Source of the DNA: a bacterium | Lineage (GTDB): Bacteria; Pseudomonadota; Gammaproteobacteria; Pseudomonadales; Moraxellaceae | Direction of reading: 5' to 3' | DNA: 64,000 nt | Assembly (NCBI GenBank): GCA_029945725.1 | Contig: JAQSDB010000002.1 | Span: 620,001 to 684,000 of the forward strand | In this document: piece by piece, positions 35,992-45,196 of the stretch | Layout of the letters: each line of letters opens with the position of its first letter | How positions within the stretch are numbered: position 1 is the stretch's first letter | Notes under the pieces: model-generated | Told to the model about the DNA's origin: nothing | The model's input: only the letters and a program-made list of their open reading frames with translations | Databases searched by the model: none | Translations under genes and position numbers: made by a program

Positions 35992-37683
35992 GTGAGCTTG
36001 CCTCGTCTTCGGATTCTGGTTGCCGATGACAGCCCGACCGATCGCCTGATCATGGAAACCCTGCTCAAGCGCCTGGGTCATGAGGTGCTGGCCGTCAAGG
36101 ACGGTCTTGAGGCCGTGCTGCGTTTTGAGGACTGGCATCCCGATATGGTGCTCATGGATGTGGTGATGCCTGAGGTGGACGGCATTTCCGCAGCAAGGCA
36201 GATGCGGGAGCTGGCCGGCAATGAGCTGGTTCCCATCATTTTTCTGACATCACTGCATGATGCCCGCGATCTTGCTGCCTGCCTTGATGCCGGTGGTGAT
36301 GACTTTCTCAGCAAACCCTATAACCCCGTTATTCTTCAGGCCAAGATCAAGGCTTTTTCGCGCATGAGCCGCCTGCACAAGGAGGTGCGTAGCCAGCGCG
36401 AATACCTCATTGCCGAGCAGCAGGCGGCCAAGGGGATTTTTGACCGGATCGCGAATCTGGGGGAGCTGAATGCCTCCAATATCCGCTATCTGCTTTCGCC
36501 CATGGCCATTTTCAATGGTGATGTGTTGCTGGCGGCGCAGCAGCCGGCAGGCGACATGCTGGTGGTGCTGGGGGATTTCACCGGTCATGGCTTGCCCGCC
36601 GCCATCGGCATCATGCCCCTGGCGGAAATATTCTATGGCATGGTGGCCAAAAGCTTTGGTCTTGAAGCCATCCTGCGTGAGGTCAACTCCCGCCTTAAAA
36701 GCGTATTGCCGGCCTCGGTATTTTGCTGTGCGACAGCGATACAGCTGAACTATAGAAACCGCCATATCGAGATATGGGCAGGAGGGCTGCCTGATGCCCT
36801 TGTTTATCACGCCAATACGGGCGCCATCACTCCCATCCCTTCAACCCATCTGCCGCTGGGGGTGCTGCACCCCGATCAATTCCGTTACTCCCCCATGATC
36901 GTGGAAATGCATGCCGATGATGCGGTGTATCTCTGGTCTGACGGCATCAGTGAAACCAGTAATCCCGAGGGGGAGCTGTTTGGCGAGCAGCGTTTGCTGG
37001 AGCTCTTTTCGGCCAGGGAAAAACCAGCGGAAATGTTCGCGCACATCATCCGGACCCTGCGTGATTTCAGCCAGCAGGGTATCCAGACGGATGATTATTC
37101 GCTGGTGGAAATACGGCCGCGCCAGGATTTTGACCAGCCGGAACTCACCCGCAGGCAGCAACAGCGGCAGCGACAGCCGCGCAGTGTTGGCAACTGGTCT
37201 CTGGAGTATGAGTTGCGATCGGAAAGCCTGAGGGCTTCTGATCCGGTTCCGCTGCTCATGCATATGCTGTTACAGGTGCCGGGTTTGCATGCCTATAGCG
37301 GGATTATCAACACCATCCTCACGGAGCTTTACTCCAATGCGCTGGAACATGGTGTGCTGGGTTTGTCGTCGAGCATGAAGGATGGTGCTGATGGTTTTAG
37401 GTATTATTACAAGCTCCGTGCCGAGCGACTGCTGGCGCTGCAGGATGCGAGTGTGCGTATTCGCGCCGAGGTGGTACCGGTTCCGGAGGGTGGTTTGCTG
37501 CGCTTGCGCATGAAGGACAGTGGCCAGGGGTTTGATTTCAATCACCACGGAGCAGCTGACCAGAATCCTGCCTATTATGGACGCGGACTGACCCTGCTTA
37601 AGTCCCTGTGCCGGCGCGTGGAGTACTTTGCGCCCGGCAATGAGGTTCTGGTGGAATTTATCTGGCGTGAGCAGGACAACTGA
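35992..37683 (+). CDS. hsbR: Response regulator with PP2C phosphatase and HATPase kinase domains, HsbR-like
   Basis: A 563-residue switch protein. Residues 1-125 form a receiver domain (Asp12, Asp13, phospho-Asp56, a Lys in FLSKPYNP). Residues 170-380 form a PP2C/SpoIIE phosphatase (VVLGDFTGHGLPAAIG, YLWSDGISE). The C-terminal part is a GHKL ATPase (ILTELYSNALEHG, MKDSGQGFDF, YGRGLTLLKSL), as in RsbW-like kinases. It can therefore both phosphorylate and dephosphorylate its STAS partner, steered by receiver phosphorylation. It starts with GTG 32 bp after the STAS gene and is followed by the Hpt gene after 16 bp. Confidence 0.88.
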   Translation: MSLPRLRILVADDSPTDRLIMETLLKRLGHEVLAVKDGLEAVLRFEDWHPDMVLMDVVMPEVDGISAARQMRELAGNELVPIIFLTSLHDARDLAACLDAGGDDFLSKPYNPVILQAKIKAFSRMSRLHKEVRSQREYLIAEQQAAKGIFDRIANLGELNASNIRYLLSPMAIFNGDVLLAAQQPAGDMLVVLGDFTGHGLPAAIGIMPLAEIFYGMVAKSFGLEAILREVNSRLKSVLPASVFCCATAIQLNYRNRHIEIWAGGLPDALVYHANTGAITPIPSTHLPLGVLHPDQFRYSPMIVEMHADDAVYLWSDGISETSNPEGELFGEQRLLELFSAREKPAEMFAHIIRTLRDFSQQGIQTDDYSLVEIRPRQDFDQPELTRRQQQRQRQPRSVGNWSLEYELRSESLRASDPVPLLMHMLLQVPGLHAYSGIINTILTELYSNALEHGVLGLSSSMKDGADGFRYYYKLRAERLLALQDASVRIRAEVVPVPEGGLLRLRMKDSGQGFDFNHHGAADQNPAYYGRGLTLLKSLCRRVEYFAPGNEVLVEFIWREQDN

Positions 37684-37699
37684 ACCGGGGTTCGAAATC

Positions 37700-38035
37700 A
37701 TGACTGAGCTTTATATGGATGTGGTCCTGCTCGAAGAGTTGCGTGGCATTCTGGAGGAGGAGTTTCCTTCACTGATTGCCACCTATATCCAGGACTCCGG
37801 TGTGCGCGTGGGTGATTTGCGTCAGGCCATGACCCGGGGTGATGCCGAGGCTGTGCGCAAGGCGGCACATAACCTGAAAGGTTCGAGCTCCAATCTTGGC
37901 CTGGTTCATCTTGCCGATCTTTGCCGGGCCATCGAGGATGCGGCCTGTGCCGGGCGGCTGGCCGGGCCGGAGGCATTATTGCGGATAGAGCAGGAGCAGC
38001 AGCGTGCTGTTGTCTTGCTGCGAGAGCGTTTGTGA
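37700..38035 (+). CDS. hptB: Histidine phosphotransfer (Hpt) protein, HptB-like
   Basis: A 111-residue four-helix Hpt domain with the phosphoryl-accepting His57 in KAAHNLKGSSSNLG. It should relay phosphate from a hybrid sensor kinase (not in the window) to the receiver of the preceding protein. The ATG at 37700 is chosen; upstream in-frame codons overlap the previous gene. It ends the three-gene operon and is followed by a very long bidirectional terminator. Confidence 0.86.
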   Translation: MTELYMDVVLLEELRGILEEEFPSLIATYIQDSGVRVGDLRQAMTRGDAEAVRKAAHNLKGSSSNLGLVHLADLCRAIEDAACAGRLAGPEALLRIEQEQQRAVVLLRERL

Positions 38036-38040
38036 TTATT

Positions 38041-38085
38041 GGAAGGCATAAAAAAACCGGCAGTGCCGGTTTTTTTATGCCTTCC
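38041..38085. terminator. 21-bp-stem bidirectional terminator
   Basis: A perfect 21-bp stem (38041-38061 with 38065-38085) and a 3-base loop, with A7 and T7 in the arms, between the convergent hptB-like and cyaB-like genes. It is the longest perfect stem in the window. Confidence 0.9.
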
Positions 38086-38099
38086 TGTTGTTCGGGCGC

Positions 38100-39485
38100 C
38101 TAGACAATGCGTTTGTCCTTGAGGCGCTGCGCGGCACTTTCAAGTGCCTTGATAATGCGTTCCTTGTCGTAATTCTTGACCTTGTTGATATCCATGAGCA
38201 TGGCAAAACCATCCAGCTCATGCTCTATCCATGTACTGGCGGCGCCCATGTCGGCACGGAAATCCAGTACTTGCCAGACTTGCACGGGTTTGCCGATGCC
38301 GCGCAGCGTTACCTTGCCCTTTTCGCGGCACATGATCTTGTCGCGCACCAGCAGGTAGGTGTCATCGGAAATCAGGATTTCATCGGGCTCGGCCGCATTC
38401 TGCAGGCGCGAGGCAAGGTTGGCATCGCGCCCGATGATGGTGTAGTCCATGCGGGTTTCGGAACCGAAATTGCCGACATGGCAATAACCCGTGGTAATGC
38501 CCATGCGCACATGCAGCGGCTTTTCCACGCCCATGCTGCTCCACTTCTGGCGCATCACCTGCATCTGCTTGCGCATGTCGATGGCCATGGAAACGCAGGC
38601 CACGGCATCTTCCTTGGCACCCTTGGTGGACGGATCACCATAGAAAATCAGGATGGCATCGCCGATGAACTTGTCGATGGTGCCACCGTAGCGCAGGGCA
38701 ATTTTCGACATCTGGTCAAAGTAGTAGTTCAGCATTTCCGTCAGGGTGTCCGGCGACATTTCATCGGTGGTTTCGGTGAAGTCCTTGATGTCGGAAAAGA
38801 AGACGGAAAGCTTTTTGCGGTGATTCTGCAAACGGGCATCGCGCTTGCCGGAGAAAATGGATTCCCACACCTGTATAGGCAGGTATTTCACCAGCTTGCG
38901 TGAAAGCTGAATGGATTGCTCCTGCTGGTCCATGATGAGGTTCTTGGCGCGCAGAAGGTTGCGCGCCTGCTCACGAATGTAAAAGGCAGAAAGGCTGACA
39001 TAGGCAACAAACCCGCCGATGGCGACGGCCGCCATTTCAGGGGGAGTATCAGCGTAAGGAATGATGTGGAAGCCAAAAAACAGGCCACCGATCAGGCTGC
39101 CGATCAAGGCGATAAAGGAGGCAAGTACCACCAGATAAAGGTTGCCAAAAGCCATGGTGCCTGTCAGCAGCAGCCCCATGAAGGTCATGGCGGGCACGAG
39201 GCTGTAGCCGGAGGCGGCAATGCCAACTCCCACGGCCAGCGCGTCGGTGAGCATCACGGCGCCTTCCGCCTGATCGGGGTGTTTTTCCTTGAGCCAGGAC
39301 TGCAGGAAGCGCTGTGACCAGGGAATGATCACGGTCAGGGGAATAATGGCAATCACACTGGTGTCATAGACACCGGCGTAAATGCCCGCTGCAAACACAC
39401 AGCCACCGACGATATAGGCGAGCATGCGGGTGTGTTGCGTGGTTACCAGTGCGTGGTCTTCTTGTTCTTGTGCGTCAGTAGCCAT
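38100..39485 (-). CDS. cyaB: Membrane-bound class III adenylate cyclase, CyaB-like (MASE2)
   Basis: A 461-residue protein: residues 20-180 hold about six membrane segments (MASE2-like sensor), then a short coiled linker, and residues 225-420 form a class III cyclase domain. The metal-binding pattern is in VFFSDIKDFTE, with a second Asp in FIGDAILIFYGDP; MGITTGYCHVGNFGS and TIIGRDANLASRLQ complete the active site. Length and layout match P. aeruginosa CyaB, which makes cAMP for Vfr. It is convergent with the Hsb-like operon. Adenylate rather than guanylate specificity is inferred from that resemblance. Confidence 0.9.
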   Translation of the reverse strand: MATDAQEQEDHALVTTQHTRMLAYIVGGCVFAAGIYAGVYDTSVIAIIPLTVIIPWSQRFLQSWLKEKHPDQAEGAVMLTDALAVGVGIAASGYSLVPAMTFMGLLLTGTMAFGNLYLVVLASFIALIGSLIGGLFFGFHIIPYADTPPEMAAVAIGGFVAYVSLSAFYIREQARNLLRAKNLIMDQQEQSIQLSRKLVKYLPIQVWESIFSGKRDARLQNHRKKLSVFFSDIKDFTETTDEMSPDTLTEMLNYYFDQMSKIALRYGGTIDKFIGDAILIFYGDPSTKGAKEDAVACVSMAIDMRKQMQVMRQKWSSMGVEKPLHVRMGITTGYCHVGNFGSETRMDYTIIGRDANLASRLQNAAEPDEILISDDTYLLVRDKIMCREKGKVTLRGIGKPVQVWQVLDFRADMGAASTWIEHELDGFAMLMDINKVKNYDKERIIKALESAAQRLKDKRIV

Positions 39486-39527
39486 GGGCCGGCGATCTGT
39501 CTCTGTGTAGTGCCCGAAGGGCTTGAA

Positions 39528-39839
39528 TCAAAAGGTGATTTTGCCTGTGAGCATGTCTTTGTACATCACAAAATCCCCCCACAGGCTGTAAAAAGGGTAC
39601 TGAAAGGTAGCGGGCCGGTTTTTTTCGAACACAAAATGACCCAGCCAGGCAAAACCGTAACCTGCCAGCGGTATAAACCAGAGCAGCCTGGGCTGACGGG
39701 TGAATGCCGACAAAAGTGCCAGACCGATGACCAGTGAGGTACCGGCAAAGTGCAGGCGACGGCAGGTGCGATCCGAATGTTCACTCAGATAGTAGGGGTA
39801 GAACTCGGCAAAACTGTTGAAGCCGGTGCTGGCTGTCAT
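39528..39839 (-). CDS. DUF962/Mpo1-like small membrane protein
   Basis: A 103-residue protein with about two hydrophobic stretches, LVIGLALLSAFT and LLWFIPLAGYGFAWLGHFVFEK. The FAEFYPYYLSEHSDRTCRRL opening and the GHFVFEKNRPATFQYPFYSL region are typical of DUF962. Yeast Mpo1, of the same family, is a dioxygenase in the alpha-oxidation of 2-hydroxy fatty acids; in bacteria the role is not settled. It lies 42 bp upstream of the cyclase gene on the same strand and may be co-transcribed with it. Confidence 0.86.
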   Translation of the reverse strand: MTASTGFNSFAEFYPYYLSEHSDRTCRRLHFAGTSLVIGLALLSAFTRQPRLLWFIPLAGYGFAWLGHFVFEKNRPATFQYPFYSLWGDFVMYKDMLTGKITF

Positions 39840-39891
39840 CGGGCATCACCACTGGACGGTGCAGGCATCTTCGCCCCCTGAAACGGGAGGG

Positions 39892-40674
39892 TCAAGACAG
39901 CTTCCGCACGTTGATGCCCGCTCCGTCCGTGTTTTCTGCCGCTGGTTCTGCCAGCTGGCAAAGGCGCTCGCGATCCAGGATCCGTATGTCCTTGCCATCC
40001 ACCTCCAGCACGCCGGTTTGCTGCAGGCGGGTCAGGACGCGACTCACGGTTTCGATCGCCAGGCCCAGATGGTTGCCGATGTCCGTACGCGACATCGGCA
40101 GGTGGAAATGGTTTTCGGAGAGCTGGCGGCGCTTGTGCCGGGTGGCCACGGCCAGCAGGAATGCCGTTATGCGGGCTTCGGCGGAACGCTTGCCGAGCAG
40201 CAGCAGTAACTGCTGGTCACTGTGGATTTCTGCACTCAGCAACTTGAACAGGTGATGCTGCAGGCCCGGCAGTTTCAGTGCCAGCGTTTCCAGCTGGGCG
40301 AAGGGAATGGCGCAGACGGTTGAGCTTTCCAGGGCCATGGCACTGCTGCCATGGTGTGTTCGGCCGAGTGAGTCGAGTCCGACAATCTCGCCGGGCAGGT
40401 AAAAGCCGGTAATGTGCTCGGCACCATCCGGTGGCGTCAGGCAGGTCTTGATGGCACCGGAGCGCACCGCATAAAGGGACTGGAAGGCATCGCCCTGGCG
40501 AAACAGTGGCGTGCCCCGGGGCAGCGTGCGGCGTCGCTCGATAATGCTTTCGAGCTGATCAAGATCAGTTTCATCCACTGCAGGTGGAAGGCACACTGGA
40601 TGCAGCGCACATTCACTGCAGTTGACTTCATGCAAGGAGCGTATGGAGATGACGGGTAGCAGGTTGTCAGGCAT
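39892..40674 (-). CDS. anr: FNR/ANR-family oxygen-sensing regulator
   Basis: A 260-residue CRP/FNR regulator. The N-terminal cysteines 19, 22 and 28 (CSECALHPVC) and Cys121 (STVCAIPF) match the four 4Fe-4S ligands of E. coli FNR (20, 23, 29, 122). The C-terminal helix-turn-helix holds ETVSRVLTRLQ, with the E-SR contact pattern for TTGAT half sites. It should activate anaerobic genes when oxygen is low. It is divergent from the universal stress protein gene, a common ANR target, though no clear TTGAT-N4-ATCAA box was found between them. Confidence 0.92.
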   Translation of the reverse strand: MPDNLLPVISIRSLHEVNCSECALHPVCLPPAVDETDLDQLESIIERRRTLPRGTPLFRQGDAFQSLYAVRSGAIKTCLTPPDGAEHITGFYLPGEIVGLDSLGRTHHGSSAMALESSTVCAIPFAQLETLALKLPGLQHHLFKLLSAEIHSDQQLLLLLGKRSAEARITAFLLAVATRHKRRQLSENHFHLPMSRTDIGNHLGLAIETVSRVLTRLQQTGVLEVDGKDIRILDRERLCQLAEPAAENTDGAGINVRKLS

Positions 40675-40872
40675 GAACGATGCAATTACCAATAGTGGAA
40701 GGTGCCGGGCGGGGCGCCGGCAATCATAACAGAGGCTGTTTGTGCTGGCCCATGTGACAATGCTGAAAGTGGCACCGGAACGTACTCGGGTTGTGGCATG
40801 ACGGCTTTTCCACGGCGCGCAACGACACCGGTAATCCCCCGGGCTGAACACTGAATTTTCAAGGAGAACATG

Positions 40873-41757
40873 ATGCTGCCGATCAAGACCGTGCTGGTGG
40901 TACTGGAAGCACACAGGGAAGGGCAGTCGGCATGGCTGCAGGCACAGGCCTGGGCACAGGCACTGGGCGCCAGCCTGCAGGTACTGGTGCCGGTGACGCC
41001 GGATGTGAAGGACGGACTGGAGCTGGCGCCGGGGCTGGCGGCAATGGCGGGCGAGAACGCCGAGGCGGCCGCTGGCCACTGGCTGGAGGGGCTGCTGGCC
41101 AGGGCTCCGGCGGGTACGGGAAAAACCATCGTGGCAACCACGCATCGTGTGGAAACGGTATTGCACGAGACCCGTCGCCTGGAGGCGGATCTGCTCATTG
41201 TCGGTGAGCGTGACGACATGCCGGATTTGCGCCCCCTGATGCGCGAGCTGCCTTGCCCCTTGCTGATTATCCGTCGCGCTGCCGTATCGCGCCGTTTCGC
41301 GGCAGCCATCGGGGCCGGTGCCGAGGATGCCCCGCATCAGCTCCTGAATCAGGCATTGCTGGAGCGTCTGGTCGATCTGGCGCAGCGCTTTCAGGGGGAT
41401 GTGCGTGTGCTGTCGGCCCTGCCCAACCCGGTCGAGCTGGTACCGCTGATGGGCGATGCCTACGCGGCCAGCTATGTCGCCAATGATCTTGAGGCCAGTT
41501 ACCGCAAAAACCTCGGTGAACAGATCGCAAAGTTTGGCCTGGCGGCCGAAGGGGTATTGAACGTGGCGCCGGGGCGGCCGGATCTGGTGATTCCCGAGCT
41601 GGTGAAGGAAGGGGCCGTGGATTGCCTGTTGCTGGGCACGGTTGCGCGCAAGGGCCTGTCGGCTTTCTGGCTGGGCAATACCGCTGAAGATGTACTGCCG
41701 CGTGTGGATTGTGATGTGCTGTTGTTGCGCCCGCAGGATTATGAAACCCCCGCGTAA
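40873..41757 (+). CDS. Universal stress protein with two Usp domains (UspE-like)
   Basis: A 294-residue tandem Usp protein. The first domain covers about residues 1-140 and the second about 145-290; the second ends with LLLGTVARKGLSAFWLGNTAE and DVLLLRP, the nucleotide-binding end of Usp domains. The start at 40873 is six bases after AAGGAG; the adjacent ATG at 40870 is too close. Such proteins help survival in stasis and low oxygen. The divergent anr gene suggests oxygen control. A tandem hairpin region follows the gene. Confidence 0.87.
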   Translation: MLPIKTVLVVLEAHREGQSAWLQAQAWAQALGASLQVLVPVTPDVKDGLELAPGLAAMAGENAEAAAGHWLEGLLARAPAGTGKTIVATTHRVETVLHETRRLEADLLIVGERDDMPDLRPLMRELPCPLLIIRRAAVSRRFAAAIGAGAEDAPHQLLNQALLERLVDLAQRFQGDVRVLSALPNPVELVPLMGDAYAASYVANDLEASYRKNLGEQIAKFGLAAEGVLNVAPGRPDLVIPELVKEGAVDCLLLGTVARKGLSAFWLGNTAEDVLPRVDCDVLLLRPQDYETPA

Positions 41758-41773
41758 TGACTGAACTGAAAAT

Positions 41774-41830
41774 ACCGGGCTTTACCGCCCGGGCTGCAAA
41801 AGAAAAATCCCGCCATGGCGGGATTTTTTT
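41774..41830 (+). terminator. Tandem hairpins / terminator after the Usp gene
   Basis: CCGGGC-TTTACC-GCCCGG at 41774-41791 is followed by a perfect 26-nt palindrome (41803-41828, A5 to T5) and a T-run. The second hairpin is a good intrinsic terminator; the first has no T-run. Confidence 0.8.
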
Positions 41831-41920
41831 ATGGGTGCTGCCAGCGCGCGGAAAATCGCAGGCCTGGCTGAAACGTCCTCATGCATGGCGACGGGTTTAT
41901 GTCGTGTTTCCCTGCTGGTT

Positions 41921-43657
41921 TTACAGCTTGCCCAGCAGTGCCGGCAACTGCTGCATGGCGTGCCGGTAGCCCATGCCGATGATCGTGTCGATGGCGGGCC
42001 AGTCGAAGGTTTTGATGTTTTCCACGGGCATGCGCAAATACAGGTCGGCCTGCGCTGCGCGCAGACCGGTGCTGCTTTCCGATGTCAGCGAGGTGGTGCG
42101 GAACAGGACATCCATCAGGCTGACTCTCACGCCTTCCGGGCTGCGCCGGTGGATGGCATCAAAATCGGGATCGGGGCCTTGCGTGCCCGGAGCAGAAATG
42201 GCGTTTTCCGTCGACACGTCGCTGGCCACGATCAGGCCGCGTGCCAGATCCTGCATGACATCCGTGGGCAGGCTGTTCACCACGGCGCCGTCACACAACA
42301 GGCTGCCCTTGAACGCCACGGGCGGAGCGAGGCCGGGAATGCACATGCTCGCCGCCAGCCAGTCGGCGACCAGGCCCTGATCGTGAACTTCTGCGCAACC
42401 GCGCGTGAGATTGGTGGAGACACAAAAAAACGGCGTGGATAAATGCTCGACACGCAGATCACCAAACACGCTGTGTAAATATTTCCTGAATTTTTTTCCT
42501 GCAATGATCGATACCCGCGGCAGGCGATAATCGTTGAGCAGTTTGCGCCGCATGAAGGTGTCCTGCAGCGTCTCGGTAATGTTGCGGATGTCACGGCCGC
42601 TGGCGTGCAGTGCGGCAATATAGGCGCCCATGCTGGTACCGCCACACACATCTACCGGAATCCGTAACTCCTGCATGGCTTGCAGCAGCCCGACATGGGC
42701 AAAGCCGCGCGCACCGCCACCGCCGAGCACGAGACCGACACCAAAGCCCGTGAGCTGGCGCGCCAGACTGGCCACATCCGCCGCATGGTCCGGGCGCACA
42801 AAATAATGGCTTTGTGCGTTGACGAGATGTTTCCACGCCAGCGCATGCGTCGCGCTTTCTCCTTCGCGGCGCAGCAGCACCAGTTCAACCGGCGCGCGCA
42901 GCCTGGCTGCCCGCAGTACCGGCATGACGCCATTCGTCTCGGGCGCCGTGGCGGCATTGGCCACCACAATGATGCGATCCGCGTGCTGCAGCGTCGCCTG
43001 TGTCCAGGCAGCAGGGCCGGCGGCGTCGTAAACCACCTGCTTGTGCTCAAACTCCATCTGCCCCATCCAGTCACGCAAGCCATCGGCTGTGGTGCCCGCT
43101 GCCGTGGCCGCGCTGGCGCGAGCCACATCCACCAGGGTGGTGTGGCCGCCAAGGGCGGCATTCAACTGTGCTGCAAAAGCGGAGCCATTCACTGCCGGCG
43201 AGGCCGCGACAACGGCGAGGGTGCGGGTTTTGCGCGCCGCGCGCAGCTTGACCTCGCGATCAGGCTCGCGCATGCGGCCCAGGATGACTCTGGTGATCGC
43301 CATGAAGGCGGCGGGTTCGGCCATGGCAAAGGCGTAAAAGGCCTGGCGGCTGAAGGCATAGAGCAGGCTGGTGCGCAGGGCATGCACGCTGGCGCTGCGG
43401 ACATCACCGGTTAGCAGGCCGATTTCACCCAGCGGCTCCAGCCGGGCAATGTCACCGGCCACACGGCCGTCGGGGAATACGGCACGCAGGCGCCCGGTGG
43501 CGACGATATACAGCGTTTCGGAGGGGGCACCGGCCTCGAACAGGGTTTCTCCGCCAAACAGCCGGATTTCCCGGGCATCTTCCGCCAGCCGCGCCACGGC
43601 CTCCGGATTGAGGCCGGCAAACAGCGGGCATTCCGTTAATACCGTATGCGCATCCAT
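41921..43657 (-). CDS. Cyclic-nucleotide-binding patatin-like phospholipase (NTE-like)
   Basis: A 578-residue protein. Residues 1-130 form a cNMP-binding domain ([29 protein letters not shown]). A middle region (about 150-290) resembles a degenerate P-loop-like fold without Walker residues. The C-terminal patatin domain has [17 protein letters not shown], the nucleophile in [13 protein letters not shown] and the acid in [12 protein letters not shown]. The layout resembles neuropathy target esterase and its bacterial relatives, in which cNMP may control lipase activity. The start at 43657 is chosen over an upstream frame extension. The cyaB-like gene lies 4 kb away. Confidence 0.86.
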   Translation of the reverse strand: MDAHTVLTECPLFAGLNPEAVARLAEDAREIRLFGGETLFEAGAPSETLYIVATGRLRAVFPDGRVAGDIARLEPLGEIGLLTGDVRSASVHALRTSLLYAFSRQAFYAFAMAEPAAFMAITRVILGRMREPDREVKLRAARKTRTLAVVAASPAVNGSAFAAQLNAALGGHTTLVDVARASAATAAGTTADGLRDWMGQMEFEHKQVVYDAAGPAAWTQATLQHADRIIVVANAATAPETNGVMPVLRAARLRAPVELVLLRREGESATHALAWKHLVNAQSHYFVRPDHAADVASLARQLTGFGVGLVLGGGGARGFAHVGLLQAMQELRIPVDVCGGTSMGAYIAALHASGRDIRNITETLQDTFMRRKLLNDYRLPRVSIIAGKKFRKYLHSVFGDLRVEHLSTPFFCVSTNLTRGCAEVHDQGLVADWLAASMCIPGLAPPVAFKGSLLCDGAVVNSLPTDVMQDLARGLIVASDVSTENAISAPGTQGPDPDFDAIHRRSPEGVRVSLMDVLFRTTSLTSESSTGLRAAQADLYLRMPVENIKTFDWPAIDTIIGMGYRHAMQQLPALLGKL

Positions 43658-43947
43658 CCCTGTCTCTTTGTGTTGTAGTCCGTCAGAGCGGCGGCCGGTG
43701 CAAGTGCGGTTGTCACTGGCAGTGTAGTAGGAGACACGCCCTGTACGGGACGACACCTTCGGCCGGCCTGCGCGTGTCAGGCGGCTTGAGTGCTTTGGTC
43801 AATCGCTTTGAACACATGCGTCATTGTCCTGACACGGAGGCGGGAGCAAGGTACTGCCCACTACTGGCCGGTCGGTCAGCCCAGGGGTTTTTACCCGCGG
43901 GCGGATGCGTCCGGCTCTCGATGAGCACCCATAGAAGAGGATTGTCC

Positions 43948-45162
43948 ATGACAACCGAAGCGCTGATTTTCGATGCTGTGCGCACCCCGCGCGGCAAAGG
44001 CAAGAAAGACGGCTCGCTGCACACGGTAAAGCCTGTTGATCTGGTGGTTGGTTTGATGCACGCGCTGGAAGAGCGCAACGGCAGCGCCATCAAGGATTAT
44101 ATCGACGACGTCGTGCTGGGTTGCGTAGGCCCCGTGGGTGACCAGGGTTCCGACATCGCCAAGACCGCCGCTCTCAAGGCCAAGTGGAATGACACCACCG
44201 CCGGCGTCCAGCTCAACCGTTTCTGCGCCTCCGGCCTCGAAGCCGTGAACCTCGGTGCCATGAAGATCCGTTCCGGCTTTGAAGACCTCGTGGTGGTGGG
44301 CGGCGTCGAATCCATGTCGCGTATCCCCATGGGTTCCGACGGCGGTGCCTGGGCCATGGACCCGGAAACCAACCTGCAGACCGGCTTTGTGCCGCAGGGC
44401 ATTGGCGCCGACCTGATCGCCACCATCGAAGGCTTTTCCCGTACCGACGTCGACAATTTCGCCCTGCGTTCGCAGCAGCGCGCTGCCAAGGCCCGTGCCG
44501 AAGGCTGGTTCAACAAGTCGCTGGTGCCGGTGAAGGATTTCAACGGTCTCACCATTCTTGCCGAAGACGAATTCATCAAGGCCAATTCCACGCTGGAAGG
44601 CCTCGGCGGCCTCAATCCTTCTTTCGCCATCATGGGCGAAATGGGTGGCTTCAATGCCGTGGCCCTGCAGAAGTACAACTGGGTTGAAAAAATCAACCAC
44701 GTGCACACACCGGGCAACTCTTCCGGCATCGTCGACGGTGCCGCCCTCATGCTGATCGGCAACGCCGAAACCGGCAAGAAACTCGGCCTCACGCCGCGTG
44801 CCCGCATCATCGCCACCGCCGTCAGCGGTGCCGACCCCACCATCATGCTCACCGGCCCCGGCCCTGCTGCGAAAAAGGCACTGGCAAAAGCCGGCCTCAC
44901 CGCTGCCGACATCGACCTGTGGGAAATCAACGAAGCCTTCGCTTCGGTGGCCATGCGTTTCATGAAGGACATGGGCATCACCGCCGATGTCGTCAACGTC
45001 AACGGCGGCTCCATTGCCATGGGTCACCCGCTCGGTGCTACCGGCTGCATGATCGTGCAGATCGCGCTGGACGAGCTGGAGCGTCGCGGTCTCAAGCGCG
45101 CCCTGTGCACCCTCTGCGTCGGTGGTGGCATGGGTATCGCCACGATCATCGAACGCGTCTAA
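43948..45162 (+). CDS. Acetyl-CoA C-acyltransferase (thiolase)
   Basis: A 404-residue thiolase. Cys93 in [11 protein letters not shown] is the acyl acceptor; the other catalytic residues are in [14 protein letters not shown] (His360) and CVGGGMG (Cys390). It cleaves 3-ketoacyl-CoA to acetyl-CoA in beta-oxidation, or condenses acetyl-CoA. GAGGA lies six bases before the ATG at 43948; the open frame upstream is not part of the gene. It is followed after 34 bp by the multifunctional enzyme gene, in the thiolase-first order of fadIJ, but its length is nearer FadA. Third codon positions are strongly biased to C and G, suggesting high expression. Confidence 0.92.
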   Translation: MTTEALIFDAVRTPRGKGKKDGSLHTVKPVDLVVGLMHALEERNGSAIKDYIDDVVLGCVGPVGDQGSDIAKTAALKAKWNDTTAGVQLNRFCASGLEAVNLGAMKIRSGFEDLVVVGGVESMSRIPMGSDGGAWAMDPETNLQTGFVPQGIGADLIATIEGFSRTDVDNFALRSQQRAAKARAEGWFNKSLVPVKDFNGLTILAEDEFIKANSTLEGLGGLNPSFAIMGEMGGFNAVALQKYNWVEKINHVHTPGNSSGIVDGAALMLIGNAETGKKLGLTPRARIIATAVSGADPTIMLTGPGPAAKKALAKAGLTAADIDLWEINEAFASVAMRFMKDMGITADVVNVNGGSIAMGHPLGATGCMIVQIALDELERRGLKRALCTLCVGGGMGIATIIERV

Positions 45163-45196
45163 GCCGACCACGACAGAATTCTTGAGGAATTAAGAC

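Noticed and set aside
40675-40872. Expected FNR/ANR box between anr and the Usp gene
   Set aside because: No TTGAT-N4-ATCAA sequence or close variant was found, so no site is reported despite the suggestive gene pair.
43891-45171. 426-codon open frame antisense to the thiolase
   Set aside because: A by-product of strong C/G third-position bias in the thiolase gene; no domain is seen.
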